From the NCBI GenBank assembly GCA_017538965.1, contig JAFYHU010000012.1, positions 1 to 64,000 of the forward strand: 64,000 nt of DNA, given 5' to 3'. The notes under the pieces are model-generated. The model saw only the letters and a list, made by a program, of their open reading frames with translations. It was not told the origin of the DNA and made no database searches. The position numbers were made by a program, and so were the translations under genes. Shown in pieces: positions 17,631-25,686 of this stretch; position 1 is the first letter of the stretch; each line of letters starts with the position of its first letter. The DNA comes from Oscillospiraceae bacterium (lineage in GTDB: Bacteria > Bacillota > Clostridia > Oscillospirales > Oscillospiraceae).

Positions 17631-19397
17631 GCCCTGTTATTCCTGCTGCGCTTCATCAAAAAATACTGGTTTACGGCGCTGCTGGCCATTCTCTTTCTGA
17701 TTGCCGAGATCGTGATCGATCTGTATCAGCCCCGCATGATGGCGCTGATCGTCAACGAGGGCATCCTCGGGCTTTCCAGCGGCGGCGTTTCCGATATGAA
17801 CCTGATCATCTCGACGGGGATCAGGATGCTGCTGCTCGTTCTGGCCTGCGGTGTCTGCGGGGTTCTGTCCGGCATCTTCACCAACATTACCGGTCAAGGC
17901 AGCACCAATGAGATCCGCAAGCTCTGCTTTGACCGGATCATGCATTTCTCCTTCGATCAGACCGACAACTTCAGCACCGGCTCTCTCATCACGCGCATCA
18001 CCAACGACGTTACCCAGGTGCAGCGACTCATCATCCAGCTGATCCGCGGTTTTACCCGCTGCATCATGTTCTTTCTCGGCGGCACCGCCGCGCTGCTTAC
18101 GCTGGATACCAGTTTCGGGGTGATCGTCGCCTGTGCGCTTCCGCTCATTCTGCTGGACATCATCTTTGTGGTCTGGCGCACCAATCCCCTTTTCACCGTT
18201 CTGCAGGAAAGCCTTGACCGTCTGAACATGATCATTCAGGAGGACGTCGCCGGCATCCGCGTCGTCAAGGCCTTTATTCAGGAGCCTCGCGAAGAAGAGC
18301 GTTTTGCCGAGGCCAACCGCCATCTTGTCGACACCCAGTTCAACGTCCAGATGCTGCTCGCGTGCATGCGCCCGGTTATGAACATCGTGCTGAACCTGGC
18401 GGCGGTCGGGATCATCTATGTCGGCGCGGTTCAGGTGAAGGCCGGCGACCTCGCGCCCGGCACCGTGATGGCGGCCATCACCTATCTCTCGCAGATTCTG
18501 ATCGGCATGATGATGCTGGCCATGATTTTCCAGACCATCTCCCGCGGCATGGCGTCCCTGCGCCGGGTGCAGGCCGTAGTCGAGACCGAATCGGAAATCA
18601 CCCGGGTTCCGGAGGCCGCCGACGGCGCTTCCGCGAAGGCGGAGGACGGCAGCCGCGGTACGGTCCGCTTTGAGAACGTGAGCTTTGCATACCCGGACAC
18701 CGGGACCGAGATTCTGCATGACATCAGCTTCCGCGTCGATCACGGCGAAACGCTGGCCATCATCGGCGCGACCGGCTGCGGCAAGACCTCGCTTGTCAGC
18801 CTGATTCCCCGCTTTTATGACGCAACAGAAGGCCGGGTCCTGGTTGACGGGATCGACGTACGCGCCTATGACCCGATCGCCCTGCGGGAGAAGGTCACCG
18901 TCTGCCTGCAGAAGAGCGAGCTGTTTTCCACCACCATCCGGGACAACATCCTGCTCGGCAGGCCCGACGCTTCGGAAGAAGAAGTCCGTGCTGCGGCAGA
19001 GAGCGCCCAGGCGGACGCCTTCATTCTGCAGCAGCCGGACGGCTATGACACCTCTGTGGCCGAACGGGGCATGAGTCTCTCCGGCGGTCAGCGCCAGCGC
19101 ATCGCCATCGCCCGCGCGCTGCTGAAGCGGGGCGAGATTTTGATTTTTGACGACAGCACCAGCGCTCTCGACCTCAAGACTGAGGCCGCCCTCTACGCGT
19201 CGCTGGACCGCAACTATGCGGATGTCACCCGCATCATCATCGCCCAGCGCATCGCGTCGGTCCGCAACGCCGACCGGATCCTGGTCCTTGACGGCGGTAC
19301 GATCGCCGCCAGCGGAACGCATGAAGAGCTGATGGCATCGAGCCCGGTTTACCGGGATATCTATGATTCCCAGCTGCGAGAGGAGGTCAGCGAATGA
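17625..19397 (+). CDS. ABC exporter half-transporter, degenerate ATPase site subunit
   Basis: About 590 aa: six-helix type I exporter membrane domain (residues ~5-310) plus nucleotide-binding domain (~350-590). Walker A is GATGCGKT, signature LSGGQRQRIAIARALL, Walker B ILIFDDSTSALD. Asp replaces the catalytic Glu and the switch His is Gln (IIIAQRIASV), as in the degenerate-site subunit of heterodimeric exporters (BmrC/TM287 type). The start is uncertain. GTG 17589 is inside the promoter, GTG 17625 is inside the Shine-Dalgarno, and CTG 17634 has the best spacing. The next gene overlaps by 4 nt and supplies the consensus site. Confidence 0.88.
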   Translation: MIALLFLLRFIKKYWFTALLAILFLIAEIVIDLYQPRMMALIVNEGILGLSSGGVSDMNLIISTGIRMLLLVLACGVCGVLSGIFTNITGQGSTNEIRKLCFDRIMHFSFDQTDNFSTGSLITRITNDVTQVQRLIIQLIRGFTRCIMFFLGGTAALLTLDTSFGVIVACALPLILLDIIFVVWRTNPLFTVLQESLDRLNMIIQEDVAGIRVVKAFIQEPREEERFAEANRHLVDTQFNVQMLLACMRPVMNIVLNLAAVGIIYVGAVQVKAGDLAPGTVMAAITYLSQILIGMMMLAMIFQTISRGMASLRRVQAVVETESEITRVPEAADGASAKAEDGSRGTVRFENVSFAYPDTGTEILHDISFRVDHGETLAIIGATGCGKTSLVSLIPRFYDATEGRVLVDGIDVRAYDPIALREKVTVCLQKSELFSTTIRDNILLGRPDASEEEVRAAAESAQADAFILQQPDGYDTSVAERGMSLSGGQRQRIAIARALLKRGEILIFDDSTSALDLKTEAALYASLDRNYADVTRIIIAQRIASVRNADRILVLDGGTIAASGTHEELMASSPVYRDIYDSQLREEVSE

Positions 19398-21217
19398 GTA
19401 CGAACTCCGCCCCCGCGTCCTCTGCCGTCTCTATGGGCTTCGGTCCGCGCGGCCGCGGGGCCCCCGGCGCGCCGGTTGAAAAGCCGAAAGAAGCAAAAGC
19501 GACGCTTTCCCGCCTCGCCGCGTACTTTGCGCCGGATCTGAAATATGTCGTTCTTCTCGCGCTTTCCGTTGTGCTCGGGGTGGTCGCCAGCGTGCTGGCG
19601 CCTAGTTTCCAGAGCAAAGCCATTGACAATCTGGTCGGCGCATCCTTTGACGCCATCCCGCCCATTCTGGGATGGATGCTGCTTCTGTATCTTCTGAACG
19701 GCGGGGCCGCCCTGCTGCAGGGCTATTTCTCGTCGCGGCTGACGCAGCGCGTCATCTATCGCCTGCGCTCCGATCTCTTCGGCAAGGTGCTTTCGCTGCC
19801 AATCCCCTATCTGGACAGCCATTCGCACGGCGACATGATGAGCCGCATGACCAACGACGCGGAAAACGTCTCGAACGTCATCTCATCCAGTCTCTCTTCC
19901 CTGTTCTCGGGCGTGCTGACGCTGATCGGCACGGTTGTCATGATGCTGCGCTACAGCGTTCCGCTGACGCTGCTGACCTGTGCGACGGTGCTGCTCTCGG
20001 TCGTGCTGACCAATGTCATATCAAAAGCGATGCGGAAGTACTATCTTCAGCGTCAGCAGCTTCTCGGCCGCCTTAACGGCATCGTAGAGGAAAAGGTCTC
20101 CGCCTGCAAGACCGTCACCGCCTATAACCTGCAGGACGAGGCCGTGACCGAGTTCAATGCCGCCAGCGACGAGTTTACCCGTATCGGCATCATCGGCGAC
20201 AGCATCGGCAATTCCATGGGGCCAATGATGAATATGATCAACAACCTGTCCTTTGTCATTGTGGCTGCCTTCGGCGGCTGGTTTACGCTGAAGGGAATGA
20301 TCTCGGTCGGCGTGATCTCGGCCTTCATCATCTATTCCAAGCAGTTCTCCCGTCCCATCAACGAGCTGGCCCAGCTCTACGGTCAGATTCAGACCGCTAT
20401 TGCCGGCGCCGAGCGCATCTTCGGCGTAATGGACGAAACGGCCGAGGACCACAGCGGTGACCGCAGCTTCGATGTCAGCGACGGCGTCATCGAATTTGAG
20501 CATGTCAACTTCAGCTATGTTCCCGGGCAGCAGGTGATCTATGATTTCAACCTCCGCGTGGAGGCCGGAAAGAAAATCGCCCTGGTCGGTTCCACCGGCT
20601 CCGGCAAGACCACCGTCGTCAATCTGCTGATGCGCTTTTATGACATTGACAGCGGTCGGATCACCGTCGACGGTGTCGATATCCGCGATATCTCGTCCGA
20701 CATCGTGCGCGATTCCATCGGCATTGTTCTGCAGGATACGGTGCTCTTTACCGATACGGTCCGCAACAATCTCAAGTACGCCGACCGAACCCTCACGGAC
20801 AAGGCCATGATCGAAGCAGCCGAGAGCTCATACTGCGACAAGGTGGTTGACGCGCTGCCGGACGGTTATGACACCGTCCTGACCGCCGCCGGCGCCAATC
20901 TCTCGCAGGGCCAGCGCCAGCTGCTGACCATCGGGCGCGCGTTTCTCAGCTATCCGAAGATTCTGATTCTCGACGAGGCCACCTCGTCCGTCGATACCCG
21001 AACGGAACAGCATATCCAGAACGCCATGGTCAAGCTCATGCACGACCGGACCAGCCTCATCATCGCGCACCGTCTCTCCACCATTCAGGACGCCGACCAG
21101 ATTGTCGTCATGGAGCAGGGCCATATCATCGAAACCGGCACGCACACAGAGCTGCTCGAAAAGGGCGGAAAATACTACACTCTCTACATGACCCAATTTG
21201 CAGGAAAAGAGACTTGA
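19394..21217 (+). CDS. ABC exporter half-transporter, consensus ATPase site subunit
   Basis: 607 aa: a ~35-residue Pro/Gly/Ala-rich N-terminal tail, six-helix membrane domain (~45-340), nucleotide-binding domain (~370-605). Walker A is GSTGSGKTT, signature LSQGQRQLLTIGRAFL, Walker B ILILDEATSSVD with the catalytic Glu, and the switch His is present (LIIAHRLSTI). Its ATG overlaps the preceding stop (ATGA) after GAGGAGG. Together the two form a heterodimeric exporter. The substrate (drug, lipid or peptide) is not readable. No regulator is adjacent; the divergent neighbour is the Cas10 module. Confidence 0.92.
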   Translation: MSTNSAPASSAVSMGFGPRGRGAPGAPVEKPKEAKATLSRLAAYFAPDLKYVVLLALSVVLGVVASVLAPSFQSKAIDNLVGASFDAIPPILGWMLLLYLLNGGAALLQGYFSSRLTQRVIYRLRSDLFGKVLSLPIPYLDSHSHGDMMSRMTNDAENVSNVISSSLSSLFSGVLTLIGTVVMMLRYSVPLTLLTCATVLLSVVLTNVISKAMRKYYLQRQQLLGRLNGIVEEKVSACKTVTAYNLQDEAVTEFNAASDEFTRIGIIGDSIGNSMGPMMNMINNLSFVIVAAFGGWFTLKGMISVGVISAFIIYSKQFSRPINELAQLYGQIQTAIAGAERIFGVMDETAEDHSGDRSFDVSDGVIEFEHVNFSYVPGQQVIYDFNLRVEAGKKIALVGSTGSGKTTVVNLLMRFYDIDSGRITVDGVDIRDISSDIVRDSIGIVLQDTVLFTDTVRNNLKYADRTLTDKAMIEAAESSYCDKVVDALPDGYDTVLTAAGANLSQGQRQLLTIGRAFLSYPKILILDEATSSVDTRTEQHIQNAMVKLMHDRTSLIIAHRLSTIQDADQIVVMEQGHIIETGTHTELLEKGGKYYTLYMTQFAGKET

Positions 21218-21242
21218 TCCTGAGAGCAATATTTCCTGTTTC

Positions 21243-21275
21243 ATGCCGGTGCTGTCATGCGCCGGCATATTTTAC
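21243..21275 (+). terminator. Terminator of the ABC exporter operon
   Basis: Stem ATGCCGG / CCGGCAT (21243-21268) with a 12-nt loop followed by ATTTTA, 26 nt after the stop codon. Confidence 0.6.
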
Positions 21276-21326
21276 GCTTTCCGGGAATCTGCGGGTTTTC
21301 AGTTTTCGGGAGGAAGGGCAGTTCCT

Positions 21327-22538
21327 TCACTCTTTCAGGAGAACGCGCTTTCCCAGATACAGCACCCGGTCCTCCGGGGATACCGGGCGGGCGGTCAGGG
21401 AAATCCGGATGTCCGGAGTAAGCGCCTGCAGGCGGGGAAACAGCGCTTCCGATGAAAAATCCCCGACCGTGAGGGCCGTGACCGTCAGTTCCCCGCCCAG
21501 GAGTTCATAGCGGCAGTCGACGATGCCGGCGTCGGAAAACAGCAGCTCGTCCAGCGCCTCCGCGGACAGCCCCGCGCCTCTGCGCCGTACCCGGTCCAGC
21601 CGCAGCACCTCGCTGCCGCAGGGGCAGGGTTCCGGAAGAATACGCGCAGTATCGCCGGTACGATAGCGGATGAGCGGCATGGCCTCCATGCCGATTGTCG
21701 TAATCACCAGTTCTCCCCACTCTCCCGGCGGCAGGACCCGGCCGCTTTCCTCCACGATCTCCGCGATGATGGTATTCTCCCGCAGATGCATGCCCTCATG
21801 GGCCTGACAGCAGATGGCACCGGCCATGCCCATCTCGCGCGAACCGTAATGCGGGAAGAGCCGGCTGCCCAGGAGCTCCTCGCAGCTGCGGATCACGCTG
21901 TCAGGGCAGGCGTCGCCGCTGACCAGCGCCCGGCGCAGACTGCCCCGGCCGCAGACGCGCAGCAGGGAGAGCAGCTGGACGGGCATGCCGACGAAGGTAT
22001 CCGGTTTCTCCTTCTCCAGCAGCGCAGCCGTCTCGCCGAAAGAAAGAAACGGGCCCGCTTTCAGCGGCCGGGCGCCGAGACGCCGCACAGCCTCCGCGAT
22101 CAGTTCGCCAAGGCCGAAGGGACCGGAAAAGGGAAAGCCGATCAGCGTGACGCTGCCGGGAAAAATGAGCTCGCCCAGCCCCGCCATGTACAGGCGGACG
22201 GTGTTTTCGAGATCGCCCTCGGTATAGAAGACGCGCTTAGCCGCGCCGGTCGTGCCCGAGGTGGCATCCGAGAGAATCCGCTGTACCCGACTCTGGGAGA
22301 CCAGAAGCAGGTCCGGGGCATGCCTTGCCAGGTCTTCTTCGGCCGTAAAAGGAAGCCGGGACAGTTCTTCCGGACTGTCCAGCTTTTCCGGCAGGCCGCA
22401 GTAAAACCCGCCGCGCTGTTTTTCACATGCCAGAAGGCGATTCAGCTTCTGAAGCTGAATCGCTTCGATTTCGCGCCGGCCCAGCCTGTCCAGCCCCTCG
22501 GCATTCATGATAAAGCTGTCAATTCTGCTTCTGTTCAT
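21327..22538 (-). CDS. AMP-dependent CoA ligase of the PaaK-like, Mo-hydroxylase-associated type
   Basis: Adenylate-forming enzyme, 403 aa. The ATP-binding loop DATSGTTGAAKRVFYT, the HYGSREMGMAGA region and RYRTGDTARILPEPCPCGSEVLRLDRVRRR are typical of the phenylacetate-CoA ligase branch; CPCG is a possible zinc site. I recall a family NCBI calls DVU_1553 AMP-dependent CoA ligase, which travels with an aldehyde molybdoenzyme. The partners of that group (C-GCAxxG-C-C protein, methyltransferase, small redox protein, dicluster protein, molybdoenzyme) occur at 26724-33012 in this window, which supports the call. The acid substrate is unknown. It is separated from the main cluster by metNIQ. Confidence 0.75.
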   Translation of the reverse strand: MNRSRIDSFIMNAEGLDRLGRREIEAIQLQKLNRLLACEKQRGGFYCGLPEKLDSPEELSRLPFTAEEDLARHAPDLLLVSQSRVQRILSDATSGTTGAAKRVFYTEGDLENTVRLYMAGLGELIFPGSVTLIGFPFSGPFGLGELIAEAVRRLGARPLKAGPFLSFGETAALLEKEKPDTFVGMPVQLLSLLRVCGRGSLRRALVSGDACPDSVIRSCEELLGSRLFPHYGSREMGMAGAICCQAHEGMHLRENTIIAEIVEESGRVLPPGEWGELVITTIGMEAMPLIRYRTGDTARILPEPCPCGSEVLRLDRVRRRGAGLSAEALDELLFSDAGIVDCRYELLGGELTVTALTVGDFSSEALFPRLQALTPDIRISLTARPVSPEDRVLYLGKRVLLKE

Positions 22539-22775
22539 CCTGCACCCTTACCAAAACGATTTCACGGTAAATGAGTATACCATAAAACCTGCTCGGAAAC
22601 TACTGTCCGAGCAGGTTTCTTTTACAGTTTTCGAACCATTCTCCGATCGATCAGGCGTCCGGCCTCCATGTCGGGGTAAAGAAGCCGGCGGGACGGCCGC
22701 ATTCTCATAATGCACAAAAAACAGATCCCGGCAGACCGGAAATTTCAGTTGCCTTCATGAAAAGCGGTTTTTCCG
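22539..22775. other. Intergenic spacer between CoA ligase and met leader
   Basis: Contains a strong hairpin at 22585-22625 (listed separately) and, on the minus strand, a 28-codon ORF at 22622-22708 (MRMRPSRRLLYPDMEAGRLI...) that ends at the foot of that hairpin. It has no ribosome site and I see no family, so I do not call it a gene. Confidence 0.4.
22585..22625. terminator. Strong bidirectional hairpin terminator
   Basis: 13-bp stem AAACCTGCTCGGA / TCCGAGCAGGTTT (22585-22618) followed by CTTTT on plus; on minus the stem is followed by TATGG. It lies between the 5' end of the CoA ligase gene (minus) and the met leader (plus), an odd position because no plus-strand gene precedes it closely. 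Confidence 0.75.
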
Positions 22776-22804
22776 TTGACAAAAAAATGACGGCAGGATA
22801 TAAT
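22776..22804 (+). promoter_or_regulatory. Consensus sigma-A promoter of the met leader/metNIQ
   Basis: Perfect TTGACA (22776-22781), 17-nt spacer, perfect TATAAT (22799-22804). Transcription should start near 22811. Confidence 0.95.
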
Positions 22805-22843
22805 CGCCGCAGATTCCGAAGCACGGAAGGAGAAGTCTTTTTC

Positions 22844-22954
22844 ATGCAGAGAAGCCGCCGCAGCGATATGATGATGCGCGAGATGCGCATGGCCATGGCC
22901 ATGTGCATGATGATGCACGCTCATTTTTCGGCTGCCCGGGGATGCAGAAGCTGA
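22844..22954 (+). CDS. Methionine-rich leader peptide upstream of metNIQ
   Basis: 36-codon ORF with 11 Met (positions 1, 9-11, 14, 16, 18, 20, 22-24), including two MMM runs, and an Arg-rich N terminus. GGAG at 22828-22831 is an 11-nt-spaced ribosome site. It begins about 33 nt after the predicted transcription start and ends 26 nt before an intrinsic terminator that precedes metN. This is the layout of an amino-acid biosynthesis attenuator. Ribosome stalling at the Met codons when Met-tRNA is scarce would expose 22930-22936 (GGCTGCC), which can pair with GGAGGCC of the terminator (22982-22988). The function is inferred from layout and composition, not from a known family. Confidence 0.75.
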   Translation: MQRSRRSDMMMREMRMAMAMCMMMHAHFSAARGCRS

Positions 22955-22979
22955 CTTCTGTATAAAATCTGCCCTACCA

Positions 22980-23008
22980 CCGGAGGCCGAAAGGCTTCCG
23001 GTTTTTTT
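22980..23008 (+). terminator. Attenuator terminator before metN
   Basis: CCGGAGGCC-GAAA-GGCTTCCGG (22980-23001, one G-U pair) followed by seven T, only 21 nt before the metN start. A constitutive terminator here would silence the operon, so conditional read-through is expected. Confidence 0.9.
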
Positions 23009-23028
23009 ATTTTGGAGGATGAGACGAA

Positions 23029-24087
23029 TTGATTGAACTGAAACACCTCTGCCGGGACTTCGGCGAGGGAAAGCTGACCATCCACGCGGTGAATGATGTT
23101 TCGCTGACCATCGAGAGCGGCGATGTTTTCGGCGTGATCGGCTTCTCGGGCGCCGGGAAGTCCACCCTGGTACGCTGCATCAATCTCCTGGAGAGACCGG
23201 ATTCGGGCACGGTGCTGATTGACGACGTCGAGATGACCGCCCTGAAATCGGGAGAGCTCCGCGAAGCACGCAAAAAGATCGGCATGATCTTTCAGCATTT
23301 CAACCTGATGCCCTCGCGCACGGTGGCCGAGAACATCGCCTACCCGCTGAAGGGAAGCGGGCTGAGCCGGCAGGAACGGGACGAAAAGGTGCGGGAGCTG
23401 CTGAAACTGGTCGAGCTGGAGGAGAAGGAAAAGGCATATCCCAGCCAGCTTTCAGGAGGACAGAAACAGCGCGTCGCCATTGCGCGGGCTCTGGCCAACG
23501 ACCCGAAGGTGCTGCTCTGCGACGAGGCGACCTCGGCGCTGGACCCGCAGACGACCAAACAGATTCTGAAGCTGCTGAAGACGCTGAACGAAAAGCTGGG
23601 GATTACGATCGTGCTGATCACGCACGAGATGGCCGTCGTCAAGGAGATCTGTTCGCATGTGGCAGTGATGGATCACGGCAGCGTGGTGGAACAGGGAGAC
23701 GTGTATTCGGTTTTCGCAAACCCGAAGATGCAGATCACCCGGAACTTCATCCGCACGACATCGAACCTGCACAAGATGGAGGAGCTGATCGAAGAGGGGG
23801 CACGCATCGCCGATCTGCAGCCCGGCGAACTGATCATCCGGCTTTCGTATGTGGAGCGCAACGTGGCGGAGGCGGTGATTTCGCAGGTCTCGCGCCGATA
23901 CAATGTGGATATCAACATTCTCTTTGCAAACGTCGAGATTCTGCAGGGCTCGCAGCTGGGCGGCACCGTGGCGATCATCAGCGGCGAGCGGGCGGATGTG
24001 ACCAAGGCGATCGAATACTTTATTGAGAAAAACGTGGAAGTGGAGGTGCTGAAAGATGGAAGAGTTTCTGATCCGGCTGATGCCTAA
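23029..24087 (+). CDS. metN: Methionine ABC transporter ATP-binding protein
   Basis: Cytoplasmic ATPase of the D/L-methionine uptake system, 352 aa. Walker A is GFSGAGKST (~45), Q-loop FQHFNLM, signature LSGGQKQRVAIARALA, Walker B VLLCDEATSALD, and the switch His is in LITHEMAV. The C-terminal ~100 residues form the NIL (methionine-sensing, ACT-like) domain typical of MetN, which mediates transinhibition by methionine. The TTG start at 23029 has GGAGG 11 nt upstream. It is followed by metI with a 32-nt overlap. Confidence 0.95.
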   Translation: MIELKHLCRDFGEGKLTIHAVNDVSLTIESGDVFGVIGFSGAGKSTLVRCINLLERPDSGTVLIDDVEMTALKSGELREARKKIGMIFQHFNLMPSRTVAENIAYPLKGSGLSRQERDEKVRELLKLVELEEKEKAYPSQLSGGQKQRVAIARALANDPKVLLCDEATSALDPQTTKQILKLLKTLNEKLGITIVLITHEMAVVKEICSHVAVMDHGSVVEQGDVYSVFANPKMQITRNFIRTTSNLHKMEELIEEGARIADLQPGELIIRLSYVERNVAEAVISQVSRRYNVDINILFANVEILQGSQLGGTVAIISGERADVTKAIEYFIEKNVEVEVLKDGRVSDPADA

Positions 24088-24736
24088 CGCGATGAAGGAT
24101 CTGAATATCCTCGGCAAAAGCATCATCGAGACCCTGCAGATGACGGCATGGGCGGGGATCATCTCCTTCGTGCTGGGGATGGTTTTCGGGACGGCGCTGG
24201 TGGTGACGCGGCCCGGCGGCATCATGCAGAACCGGGTAATCTATCAGATTCTGGACAAGATCATCAACATTCTGCGCTCGATTCCTTTCATCATTCTGCT
24301 GTTCTGCCTGCTGCCGCTGACCCGCCTCATTTCGGGCACGGCGATCGGCGTCAGGGGCGCGATCGTGCCCCTGGTTTTCGGGACGACCCCCTTCTTTTCA
24401 CGTCAGATTGAGGCCGCGCTGAGCGGGGTGGACGAAGGCCTGATCGAAGCGGCCCAGTCCATGGGCAACAGCAGCTGGGAGATTGTGTTTCGCATCTACT
24501 GGCGCGAGAGCATCGCCGCCATTGCGCGCGGCACCTCGATCACGCTGATCAACCTGGTCGGACTGACGGCGATGGCCGGAGCGGTCGGCGCGGGCGGCCT
24601 CGGAAACTTTGCCTACATCTACGGCCAGCAGCGCAACCACATGGACGACATCTATGTGACGGTCGTGATCCTGGTGGTGCTGGTCATGCTGATCCAGCTG
24701 GCCGGCAATCTCATTGTAAAACACAACACCCACTGA
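24056..24736 (+). CDS. metI: Methionine ABC transporter permease
   Basis: 226-aa inner-membrane permease with five hydrophobic segments. The EAA coupling motif is near residues 125-150 (EAAQSMGNSSWEIVFRIYWRE), followed by GLTAMAGAVGAGGLGNFAY, characteristic of MetI. The ATG lies inside the end of metN, 8 nt after GGAGGTG, implying coupled translation. Confidence 0.95.
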   Translation: MEEFLIRLMPNAMKDLNILGKSIIETLQMTAWAGIISFVLGMVFGTALVVTRPGGIMQNRVIYQILDKIINILRSIPFIILLFCLLPLTRLISGTAIGVRGAIVPLVFGTTPFFSRQIEAALSGVDEGLIEAAQSMGNSSWEIVFRIYWRESIAAIARGTSITLINLVGLTAMAGAVGAGGLGNFAYIYGQQRNHMDDIYVTVVILVVLVMLIQLAGNLIVKHNTH

Positions 24737-24780
24737 GGCTGTGTTTGAAATAGAAAAAACAAAAAACGGAGGATATGAAA

Positions 24781-25641
24781 ATGAAAAAAATTCTTGCTCT
24801 TCTTCTCGCCCTGATCAGCGTATTCGCCCTCGCCGCGTGCGGCAGCGAGGCTTCGGCACCGGCAGCGGCTCCCGCTGCATCGGAGGAGGCCGGACAGGCG
24901 GCCGAACCCGTCACCGTACGCATCGGCCTGACAGGCGCCGTCTACGAGCCCATCTGGGATGTCGTCAAGGAGAAGCTCGCTCCCGAAGGCATTCAGCTGG
25001 AATACGTACAGTTCAACAACTTCTCTCTGCCGAACAACGCGCTGAACAACGGCGAAATCGAGATCAACGCTTTCCAGCACCACGCCTTTTTCAACAACGA
25101 CACCAGCAGCAACGGCTATAACCTGACCGCGATCGGTGACACCTATATCGTGGCGATGGACATTTTCTCGGACAAGATCAAGGATCTGAGCGAACTGAAG
25201 GACGGAGATCTGGTCGCGGTACCGAACGACGTGACCAACGAGGGCCGCGCCCTGAAGCTTCTGGAATCGGCGGGCATCATCGAGATTGACCCCGCTGCAG
25301 GCAATTCGCCCACCATCAACGACATCACCGGTTATAAGGTACAGGTGAAGTTCCAGGAGGTGGATGCCAACCTCGTGCCTTCTATTCTGCCGGATGTGAC
25401 CATCGCGGTGGTGAACGGAAACTATGCTCTCGATGCCGGGCTGAAGGCCGAGGATGCCCTGTTCAAGGAGAGCGAATATGCCGACAACAGTTATTACTGC
25501 CTGATCGCCGTTCGCAGCGAGGATTCCGAAAACCCCGTCTATCAGAGGATCGTGGAAGCCTACCAGTGCGACGAAGTCATCGACGTTTATAACGGCCAGT
25601 TCGCCGGCTTCTTTACCCCGACATGGAAGCTGGAAGGCTGA
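24781..25641 (+). CDS. metQ: Methionine-binding lipoprotein
   Basis: NlpA/MetQ-type substrate-binding lipoprotein, 286 aa. The signal peptide (MKKILALLLALISVFALAAC) has its lipobox Cys at position 20, followed by an Ala/Pro-rich linker. The mature domain contains GLTGAVYEPIWDVVKEKL, NAFQHHAFFNN and VAVPNDVTNEGRALKLLE, hallmark MetQ segments. Two ATGs follow GGAGGATATGAAAATG; the second (24781) has the better 8-nt spacing. Third gene of the metNIQ operon. Confidence 0.95.
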   Translation: MKKILALLLALISVFALAACGSEASAPAAAPAASEEAGQAAEPVTVRIGLTGAVYEPIWDVVKEKLAPEGIQLEYVQFNNFSLPNNALNNGEIEINAFQHHAFFNNDTSSNGYNLTAIGDTYIVAMDIFSDKIKDLSELKDGDLVAVPNDVTNEGRALKLLESAGIIEIDPAAGNSPTINDITGYKVQVKFQEVDANLVPSILPDVTIAVVNGNYALDAGLKAEDALFKESEYADNSYYCLIAVRSEDSENPVYQRIVEAYQCDEVIDVYNGQFAGFFTPTWKLEG

Positions 25642-25686
25642 GCTCGGAGAAACTGTCATATACTTTCCAAAAAGGAGACGATTCTC

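Noticed and set aside
22805-23028. SAM riboswitch or T-box in front of metNIQ
   Set aside because: The leader is only ~210 nt and is occupied by the peptide ORF and terminator; no S-box core or T-box UGGN sequence with its helices is visible.
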